Source: Modestobacter muralis (GTDB lineage Bacteria; Actinomycetota; Actinomycetes; Mycobacteriales; Geodermatophilaceae). Taken from it: DNA of 51,911 bases. Every line of letters begins with the position of its first letter. Within the stretch, counting starts at the first letter, position 1. Where the stretch lies: positions 1 to 51,911 of the forward strand of contig NZ_JAAGWH010000016.1 in NCBI RefSeq assembly GCF_010682105.1. Reading direction: 5' to 3'. Under the pieces are notes generated by a model, which saw only the letters and a program-made list of their open reading frames with translations, did no database searches and had not been told where the DNA came from. Position numbers and translations under genes: made by a program. Below, piece after piece: positions 46,553 through 51,911 of the stretch.

Positions 46553-48511
46553 GTGGCGGACAGGGGGTTGCACGCACCGGCCTGGCTGGAGGAGCTGGTG
46601 CGCACCAGCCGGCCCCCGGTGCCCTGGCGCGACGTCGTCCGGTTCGCCGTCGTCGTCCCCGCGCCGCTGGCCGTGGCGCTGGCCGTCGGCGGGGTCGAGG
46701 GCTCGGCGCTGGGCGCCGGCGTCTTCGCCACGATGGGCTCGCTGGCCGCGACGCTCGCGCCCCAGTCCGGGCCGCTGCGCGTGCGGCTGCGCCGGGTCGC
46801 GGCGGCGTCGCTGATGGGCGGGACCGGTCTGGTGGTCGGCCAGGCGCTCACCGGCGGCGGCTGGGTGCCGGTGGTGCTGATGGCCCTGGTCTCCGCGGTC
46901 GCGGCGCTGCTCAGCTCGATCAGCGCCGCGTGGTCCCTGGGCGCGCTGCAGCTGCTGGTCTACGCCGCGGTCTCCTCCGGGCTGTCCACGCCGCTGCCGG
47001 CCGTCGCCGAGGTCGGGTACTTCCTGGCCGGCGCCGCGCTGGCCACCCTGGCGGTGGTGCTGCAGGCCCGGGTCGAACCGGTCGACCCCGACCGGGAGGC
47101 CGTCGGCACGGTGTTCCGCCGGGTCGCCGAGCTGCTGGAGTCCATCGGCACCGACGCCACCGAGGACGCCCGCCGGGCACTGACCCTGGCGCTCAACGAC
47201 GGCTACGACCGGGTGATCCACGCCCGCAGCCGCTCGGCCGGGCGCAACCGTGAGCTGGCCGGGCTGGCCGGGGTGCTCAACGCCGCCGCGCCGCTGGTCG
47301 AGGGCGCGGTGGCCAGCGCCCGGGCCGGGGTCCCCGCCGACTCCCGCGACGTCGGCGCCGCGCACGCCCTGGCCACCGCCGTCACCGACCGCCGGCCGCT
47401 GCTGGGCGAGCGACCGCCCCGGGTCGAGGACGCCCCGGCCCAGCAGCGCGCGGTGCGGCACGGCCTGCGGCTGGTCTGGAACGTCGTCGGCGACCCGGAG
47501 GAGCGGGCCTCGGCCGCCGTCGTGCGCCCGCAGTCCGGGTGGCAGGTGCGGCTGCACGACCTCGCCGACCGCACCGTGGGCAACGCCGACTCCCGCGCCT
47601 TCGTCGTCCGGCTGACGCTGTGCATGACGGTGGCCGAGGTGGCCCGCCAGCTGCTGCCGATCGACCGGCCGTACTGGGTCCTGCTCACCGTGGCCATCGT
47701 GCTCAAGCCCGACTTCGGCTCGGTGTTCACCCGGGCGGTGCAGCGCGGCGCCGGCACGCTGCTGGGGGTGCTGCTCGGCTCGCTGCTGCTGACGTTCCTC
47801 TCCCGCGACGCCTGGGTGCTCCTCCCCTTGGCGCTGGCCGCCGCCGCGCTGCCGTGGGCCCGCAACGGCAACTTCGGGCTGTTCTCGGTGTTCCAGACGC
47901 CGCTGATCATCCTGCTCATCGACCTGGCCACGCCCAGCGGCGACGGCGTGGTCGGCGCCCGGCTGGTCGACACCCTCATCGGCTGCGGGATCGTGCTGCT
48001 GTTCGGCTACCTGCTGTGGCCGCAGACCTGGCGCGCCCCGCTGGACGACGCCCTGTCGGCCGCGGCCCTGGCGCTGGACCGCTTCGTCGACGCCGCCTTC
48101 ACCCGCAGCCCCGAGGACACCCGCCGGGCCCGCCGGGCCAGCTACCGGGCGCTGACGGAGCTGCAGACCCAGCTGCAGCGCCGGCTGGCCGAGCCGCCGC
48201 CGATCAGCACCCGGGCCGCGGCGTGGTGGCCGGTGATCGTGCAGCTGGAGCGGACGTCGGACGCGGTCACCGAGGCGGTCATCGCGATGCGCACCGGGGC
48301 GCCGGCGCCCGAGCCCGGCCAGGTCGCGGTGCTCCGCAAGGCGGTGCGGGAGCTGGAGGCCGACCTGCGCGACCACCGGGTGCCCGACGACGCCGAGATC
48401 GACGCGTCCGGGGTGCTCGCCCCGGTCGCCCGCGAGGTCGACGCCGCCCGGCGGCTGGTCCGGGAGACCACGCCGGGACGGCGGGCGGGCGTCCGCGGCG
48501 CCGACGACTGA
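46553..48511 (+). CDS. FUSC family protein (aromatic-acid/fusaric-acid resistance-like)
   Basis: 652 residues from GTG 46553. Two clusters of membrane helices (about residues 25-165 and 360-490) separated by and followed by helical cytoplasmic domains, the FUSC/YccS layout. Segments such as PYWVLLTVAIVLKPDFGSVFTRAVQRGAGTLLGVLLGSLLL and DTLIGCGIVLLFGYLLWPQTWR are family-typical. It probably exports or tolerates aromatic acids; substrate unknown. Divergent from the ABC exporter across 83 bp, so the two may share regulation. Confidence 0.85.
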   Translation: MADRGLHAPAWLEELVRTSRPPVPWRDVVRFAVVVPAPLAVALAVGGVEGSALGAGVFATMGSLAATLAPQSGPLRVRLRRVAAASLMGGTGLVVGQALTGGGWVPVVLMALVSAVAALLSSISAAWSLGALQLLVYAAVSSGLSTPLPAVAEVGYFLAGAALATLAVVLQARVEPVDPDREAVGTVFRRVAELLESIGTDATEDARRALTLALNDGYDRVIHARSRSAGRNRELAGLAGVLNAAAPLVEGAVASARAGVPADSRDVGAAHALATAVTDRRPLLGERPPRVEDAPAQQRAVRHGLRLVWNVVGDPEERASAAVVRPQSGWQVRLHDLADRTVGNADSRAFVVRLTLCMTVAEVARQLLPIDRPYWVLLTVAIVLKPDFGSVFTRAVQRGAGTLLGVLLGSLLLTFLSRDAWVLLPLALAAAALPWARNGNFGLFSVFQTPLIILLIDLATPSGDGVVGARLVDTLIGCGIVLLFGYLLWPQTWRAPLDDALSAAALALDRFVDAAFTRSPEDTRRARRASYRALTELQTQLQRRLAEPPPISTRAAAWWPVIVQLERTSDAVTEAVIAMRTGAPAPEPGQVAVLRKAVRELEADLRDHRVPDDAEIDASGVLAPVAREVDAARRLVRETTPGRRAGVRGADD

Positions 48512-48515
48512 GCGC

Positions 48516-48911
48516 TCACTCCCGGACGTCGGCCGGGCCGGACCCCATCGGCAGGCCCGCGGCGGTCCACGCCTCGACGCCGCCGGCCAGATCGGTCGCG
48601 CGCGGCAGGCCCACGGCCCGCAGAGAGGCGGCGGCCAGGCTGGAGCTGTAGCCGTGCCGGCAGACCACGACCACCTCCAGGTCCGGACCGGTGGCCTCCG
48701 GGATGCGCCACGGCGAGGTCGGGTCCAGCCGCCACTCCAGCACCGTGCGGTCGATGACCAGCGCGCCGGGGAACTCGCCCTGGACCCGGCGGTGGGACTC
48801 CGTGCGGGTGTCGACGACCAGCGCCCCCCGGGCCACCGCGGCCAGCAGCTCCTGCGGCGTCAGCCGGTGCACCCCGGCCCGACTGGCGGCCAGCACGTCG
48901 TCGATGCCCAT
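48516..48911 (-). CDS. Rhodanese-like domain protein
   Basis: 131 residues from ATG 48911. It has a single rhodanese domain: LTPQELLAAVARGALVVDTRTESHRRVQGEFPGALVIDRTVLEWRLDP, then the active-site loop VVVCRHGYSSSLAAASLRAVGLPRATDLAGGVEAWTAAGLPM. The catalytic Cys is present, so sulfur transfer is possible; the loop CRHGYSS is typical of bacterial single-domain members. Convergent with the FUSC gene, 4 bp apart. The longer upstream frame is antisense to the next gene. Confidence 0.9.
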   Translation of the reverse strand: MGIDDVLAASRAGVHRLTPQELLAAVARGALVVDTRTESHRRVQGEFPGALVIDRTVLEWRLDPTSPWRIPEATGPDLEVVVVCRHGYSSSLAAASLRAVGLPRATDLAGGVEAWTAAGLPMGSGPADVRE

Positions 48912-48981
48912 GCCCGGCAGCCTGCCCGACGGCCCCGGCGCGGCGGCCCACCGCGTCCGGTCGCCCCGGCAGGATGGGGTC

Positions 48982-50025
48982 ATGGCCCTCTTCCGCCGCC
49001 GGCCCGCCGACCCCACCAGCGGCATCGCCGGCTTCTGGGCCTGGTGGGCCGCCGGGGGTGCGGCCCACTGCGCCGGGGCGATCGCCGCCGGCCGGGCCGA
49101 GTCGCTGGCCGACGTGCTCGGGCCGGCCGTCGAGGCCGTCCACCGGGAGCTGTCCTGGGAGCTGGGTCCCGGCGGGGTCGGTGAGCACGTCCTCGTCGTC
49201 ACCGCGGCCGGCGACCCCGCGCTGCGCTCGGTGGCCCGCCGGTGGCTGCTCGCCGCACCGGCTCCCGACGCCGTCTGGGAGTACGCCGACTCGCGGCCCG
49301 TCGAGCAGCAGCTGGACTGGGGGCTGTCCGTGGGCGGCCGGACGGTCGACGCCGCGGACGTCGTCGCCACCTGGGCCCGCACCGGCCGGCAGCCCGAGCT
49401 GGACGTCGCCCTGCACCACCCCGCCCTGGCCGCGCTGCCGGAGGGGACCCGCGGCGAGCTGACCTTCCTGCTGCTGGACCACGCGCTCGGCGAGACCGCC
49501 GTCGAGACCTGGGTGGGTGCCATCGACACCCTGGTGCGCCCGCCCTCGGACCGGGACGACGCGGCGGTCGGCGACCTCGCCGCGCTGCGGGCCGCCGTCC
49601 AGGAGCTGGCCGCGGAGGTCGGCGAGGACGCCTGGGCGCTGCTGGAGGCCACCACCGCGGGCGGGCAGCCGGTGCTGGCCGCCGCCCGGCAGCCGCTGCG
49701 CGCCGCGACCGCCCCGCACCTGGACCGGCACGTGCGGGTGGAGCTGCCCTACACCGACCTCACCGACGGCGGGCTCCCCGGACCGGCCTCGCTCGAGCCG
49801 CTCCGCGAGCACCAGGACGACCTCGGCGCCCGGCTCGGGGCGGACGGCCGGGTGGTCGCCCACGAGACCAGCGGCGGGGTGCGCACGCTGCACGTCTACG
49901 TCGACGCCACGACCGGTGCCGCCGACCGGGTGCAGGAGGTGGTCGCGGGCTGGCCGCAGGGCCGGCCCCGGACCACGGTCCAGGCGGACCCGGGCTGGCA
50001 GGCGGTCCGGCACCTGCGCGGCTGA
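48982..50025 (+). CDS. DUF695-like hypothetical protein
   Basis: 347 residues from ATG 48982 with ATGGGGT about 6 nt upstream, possibly leaderless. The N-terminal half (FWAWWAAGGAAHCAGAI, VHRELSWELGPG, EHVLVVTAAGDPALRSVARRWLLAAPAPDAVWEYADSRPV) resembles DUF695 proteins. The C-terminal half includes ELTFLLLDHALGETAVETWVGAID and HVRVELPYTDLTDGGLPGP. Function unknown. Divergent from the rhodanese gene, 70 bp apart. Confidence 0.7.
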   Translation: MALFRRRPADPTSGIAGFWAWWAAGGAAHCAGAIAAGRAESLADVLGPAVEAVHRELSWELGPGGVGEHVLVVTAAGDPALRSVARRWLLAAPAPDAVWEYADSRPVEQQLDWGLSVGGRTVDAADVVATWARTGRQPELDVALHHPALAALPEGTRGELTFLLLDHALGETAVETWVGAIDTLVRPPSDRDDAAVGDLAALRAAVQELAAEVGEDAWALLEATTAGGQPVLAAARQPLRAATAPHLDRHVRVELPYTDLTDGGLPGPASLEPLREHQDDLGARLGADGRVVAHETSGGVRTLHVYVDATTGAADRVQEVVAGWPQGRPRTTVQADPGWQAVRHLRG

Positions 50026-50087
50026 AAACCGCTGGCCACCGGTGGGGCAGGCCGCCTACCGTCCCTCCTCGCCCGGGGTCAGCAGCC

Positions 50088-50184
50088 GGACGGCATCGCC
50101 GTCGCAGGTCCTGCGTGTCGGCTCCGGGCGTGCCATTGGGCAAGCGTCTCTGGAACGCGCGGGTTCGACTCCCGTCGCCGTCCG
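50088..50184 (+). other. tRNA-like (selC-like) remnant, weak
   Basis: GGACGGC at 50088 pairs with GCCGTCC at 50177-50183, and between them lies a perfect T-arm (GCGGG-TTCGACT-CCCGT, 50159-50175). The overall length of 97 nt and the 8+5 bp acceptor/T-stem layout resemble selenocysteine tRNA. However, no UCA anticodon, anticodon arm or standard D-arm can be drawn, so it is not a working tRNA. A decayed tRNA or chance. Confidence 0.3.
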
Positions 50185-50295
50185 GCGCGCGGTCACGAGG
50201 GTGCCGACGGTCTGCAGCGCCCTGCGCGCTCCCCGGTGGTGCCCGACCGCGCGCCGGCCGGTCCCGCGTGCCCGGACCGATCAGGGAGGACCGTC

Positions 50296-50976
50296 GTGCA
50301 CGTCGTCGTCGAGGAGTGGGAGCGGGTCCTGGCCTACCGGGACGGCCGCTTCGTCGAGGTGCTCGGCCCCGGGCGGCACCGCCGGCCCCGGTGGCGGCGG
50401 CGGACGGTGCGGGTCGTCGTCCGGCCGCGGCTGCTCGTCGTCCCGGCCCAGGAGGTGCTCACCGGCGACGGTCTGACGGTCAAGGTGAGCCTGCTGGCCA
50501 CCTGCCGGACCACCGACCCGCGGCGCTGGCACGAGGCGGTCGAGGGCGCCGACGGGTTCGTCTACGCCGCGCTCCAGGTCGCCCTGCGCGAGGCGGTCGC
50601 CGGCCGGACCCTCGACGAGCTGCTCACCGCGCGCGAGGACCCGCCCGAGGCGCTGCGGGCGTCGGTCGCCCCCCGCGCGGAGGCGGTCGGCGTCACCGTC
50701 GAGGACGTCGCGGTGCGGGACGTGATGGTCCCGGCCGAGCTGCGGCGGGCCGCGGCCGGTGTCGCGACCGCGCGGGCCGAGGGGCTGGCGGCGCTCGAGC
50801 GGGCGCGCGCAGAGGTCGCCGCGACCCGGGCCCTGGCCAACGCGGCGCGGATGGTCGCCGAGCAGCCGGGGCTCCTGCAGCTGCGGACCCTCCAGGCGGT
50901 CGAGACCGGCGGCGCGACCGTCGTCCTCACCACCGGGCCCGTCGGCACCGACGTCGGCGTCCGTCCGGTCCCGTGA
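50296..50976 (+). CDS. SPFH/slipin-like protein without a membrane anchor
   Basis: 226 residues from GTG 50296, with AGGGAGGA upstream. It follows slipin/SPFH sequence: VEEWERVLAYRDGRFVEVLGPGRHRRPRW, VPAQEVLTGDGLTVKVSLLATCRTTDPRRW, YAALQVALREAVAGRTLDELLTARED, and the C-terminal GVTVEDVAVRDVMVPAELRRA. No N-terminal hydrophobic hairpin, unlike membrane slipins. Oligomeric scaffold in membrane domains; partner unknown, no NfeD gene nearby. A 64-bp near-copy of its 3' end follows at 51481. Confidence 0.8.
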   Translation: MHVVVEEWERVLAYRDGRFVEVLGPGRHRRPRWRRRTVRVVVRPRLLVVPAQEVLTGDGLTVKVSLLATCRTTDPRRWHEAVEGADGFVYAALQVALREAVAGRTLDELLTAREDPPEALRASVAPRAEAVGVTVEDVAVRDVMVPAELRRAAAGVATARAEGLAALERARAEVAATRALANAARMVAEQPGLLQLRTLQAVETGGATVVLTTGPVGTDVGVRPVP

Positions 50977-51181
50977 GCCGGGCGGCCGTCTCGGTCCTCC
51001 GAGTTGCGCACGATCCGGCCATGCCAACCACGACCTTCCGCACTCGACCACTCACACATGAGCTCGAACGCGCAGGAGGAGCGGAAGAGCAGCCAGGTCG
51101 GATCGACGACCGTTCACACCCCGACAGCCGGGCCACTTGGCTGGCGACGCCCCACCAGCCCCCCGAGAGGATCTGTTCTCC

Positions 51182-51475
51182 ATGATGAAGAAGATCGCTG
51201 TCGCTTGTCTGGGCTCGGCCGCCGTCATCGTCGCCAGTGCTGGCGCAGCCTCGGCGGGCGAGGTCACCGGCAACGGGAAGGACACCCCGATCCGAGGTGG
51301 CGCGGCCAACTCGGTCTGCGCGTTCTCGGGTCTCAACAACGACGTCGTCGTGCCCGGTGAGCCTGTCGAGCTGGGCCGCACGCAGTCCTACGGCCAGATC
51401 GTCCGCTCGGGTGGCAAGGCCTTCGCGCCGAGTCCGGGCGTCACCTGCAACCACACCAGGGGATTCGTGGAGTAG
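51182..51475 (+). CDS. Small secreted protein with conserved Cys
   Basis: 97 residues from ATG 51182 (second ATG at 51185 is equally possible), with GAGAGGATC upstream. The signal peptide is clear: MMKKIAVACLGSAAVIVASAGAASA, then mature EVTGNGKDTPIRGGAANSVCAFSGLNNDV. The mature part (about 73 residues) has two Cys that could form a disulfide. Small secreted proteins with this CAFSGLN-type core recur in actinobacteria; function is unknown. Codon choice (AAG, GCT, TCT, CTT) is less GC-biased than its neighbours. It lies between slipin and a duplicated slipin tail. Confidence 0.78.
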   Translation: MMKKIAVACLGSAAVIVASAGAASAGEVTGNGKDTPIRGGAANSVCAFSGLNNDVVVPGEPVELGRTQSYGQIVRSGGKAFAPSPGVTCNHTRGFVE

Positions 51476-51479
51476 TCGG

Positions 51480-51544
51480 TCGCGACCGTCGTCCTCACCA
51501 CCGGCCCCCTCGGCACCGACGTCGGCGTCCGCTCGGCCGCGTGA
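51480..51544 (+). pseudogene. Duplicated 3' tail of the slipin-like gene
   Basis: 64 nt at 51481-51544 align without gaps to 50913-50976 with about 7 differences, ending in the same TGA. In the slipin frame it reads ATVVLTTGPLGTDVGVRSAA*. Only the tail is present, so it is the remains of a second slipin copy, or of a duplication around the secreted-protein gene. Confidence 0.8.
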
Positions 51545-51548
51545 CACG

Positions 51549-51588
51549 CGACGGCCGGTCATCCCCCACCGGGCGTGACCGGCCGTCG
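51549..51588. terminator. 13-bp stem hairpin
   Basis: CGACGGCCGGTCA (51549-51561) and TGACCGGCCGTCG (51576-51588) pair perfectly. It follows the slipin remnant and precedes the stop of the last minus-strand gene, so it works in both directions. Confidence 0.85.
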
Positions 51589-51590
51589 GC

Positions 51591-51911
51591 TCACCTCGTC
51601 GCCGTGCGCACGAGGTGGACGGCGGTGCCCAACACGTGCCGCAGGACGGTCAGCTGACGTGCGCTCCACCGCGGCCGGAACTCGTCCAGCTCGAACAGCC
51701 AGGGCACGTTCGCGGCGACGAGCTTGCGGTAGCAGACCGCTGCCTGACCGCCGTGCGGCAGGAGCGGCTGTCCCGTGCTCCGCGCCACGTCCTCGGCCCA
51801 GTTCCACAGGTTCAACCCGGCCACCGGGTCCAGGGTCCCCGCGCGGCCCCGCAGCCACCGCAGAGCCGGATCGAGGTCGGTCGTGGACCTGTACGACGCC
51901 TCGTCAGCTGT
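51591..51911 (-). CDS. Hypothetical protein, truncated by the window end
   Basis: At least 106 residues are visible; the frame is open to the end of the window, so the start lies beyond it. The reading TADEASYRSTTDLDPALRWLRG... continues into AGLNLWNWAEDVARSTGQPLLPHGGQAAVCYRKLVAANVPWLFELDEFRPRWSARQLTVLRHVLGTAVHLVRTATR. Trp-rich helical protein of unknown function. An internal GTG at 51824 exists, but coding sequence clearly continues upstream of it. Confidence 0.65.
   Translation of the reverse strand, partial: TADEASYRSTTDLDPALRWLRGRAGTLDPVAGLNLWNWAEDVARSTGQPLLPHGGQAAVCYRKLVAANVPWLFELDEFRPRWSARQLTVLRHVLGTAVHLVRTATR

Noticed and set aside
42459-46814. A 1451-residue plus-strand open frame
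   Set aside because: Antisense shadow of the ABC exporter, with repetitive Arg/Gly/Gln/His composition and no domain.
46466-48376. 636-residue minus-strand frame opposite the FUSC gene
   Set aside because: Same antisense composition; the plus strand has a clear FUSC protein.
1-51911. CRISPR array, rRNA operon, complete tRNA or complete insertion sequence
   Set aside because: No regularly spaced repeats, rRNA conserved segments, foldable tRNA or transposase motif was seen on either strand.

Overview
The window is very high G+C, with frequent GTG starts, dense divergent and convergent gene pairs and short overlaps. Gene content points to an actinobacterium: WhiB-like and baeRF2/Rv2629-like proteins, an RNase H/phosphatase fusion with a zinc-ribbon partner as in mycobacteria, and an actinobacterial Tad pilus locus. 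Geodermatophilaceae (Blastococcus, Geodermatophilus, Modestobacter) is my best guess; that placement is inference. All calls come from reading the sequence, with no database search.

Layout. (1) 1-8.7 kb is housekeeping and accessory chromosome: a membrane diguanylate cyclase, an M24 peptidase, a potassium channel, a ChaB-like protein, a frameshifted polysaccharide deacetylase, a LacI regulator, a DUF2795 protein, a ribosome-rescue-like baeRF2 protein and small hydrophilic proteins. (2) 8.7-16.4 kb is a complete Tad/Flp pilus locus on the minus strand, read right to left: prepilin peptidase, Flp pilin, TadE, TadG-like, CpaB/RcpC, CpaE/TadZ, CpaF/TadA, TadB, TadC. A very strong hairpin follows the pilin gene. 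A GGDEF-EAL protein is transcribed away from it at 16.6-18.9 kb. (3) 19.67-30.24 kb is a 10.5-kb integrative element bounded by a perfect 32-bp direct repeat. The right copy is the 3' end of the RNase P RNA gene (rnpB, minus strand, about 30212-30620). The left copy abuts a hairpin that is probably the original rnpB terminator. (4) 30.6-42.5 kb is ordinary chromosome: PIG-L hydrolase, double-domain AsnC/Lrp regulator, DoxX-like protein, TauE/SafE and ArsB/NhaD-type permeases, nadA, RNase H/phosphatase with zinc ribbon protein, a sodium:solute symporter with a DUF3311 partner, a royal-jelly/yellow-like protein, and a GNAT. (5) 42.7-51.9 kb has a fused tandem ABC exporter divergent from an FUSC protein, a rhodanese, a DUF695-like protein, a slipin-like SPFH protein, a small secreted protein followed by a duplicated slipin tail, and a gene cut by the window edge.

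The integrative element is the most interesting part. Its core is a minus-strand chain of eleven small genes (27574 down to 21909). Nearly all are coupled by 1-4 nt stop/start overlaps, with one 368-bp break. They encode winged-helix or replication-initiator-like proteins, an HNH endonuclease, a WhiB-like protein, a HTH protein and a protein with two E3-binding-like repeats. The initiator-like gene contains an ordered cluster of 21-bp palindromes that looks like an iteron origin. The right end carries an excisionase and a 54-aa ORF on the minus strand, divergent from an XRE repressor and a tyrosine integrase. The left end carries a TIGR02391 (Ymh-like) protein and an unrecognised 234-aa protein, a plausible defence cargo. 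No conjugation translocase or phage structural gene is recognisable, so a phage-satellite-like or minimal self-replicating integrative element fits better than a complete AICE or prophage.

Other points: c-di-GMP synthesis and degradation sit beside the Tad locus, a stop-codon-adjacent GC-rich repeat family occurs in three copies, and several intergenic regions carry large palindromes.
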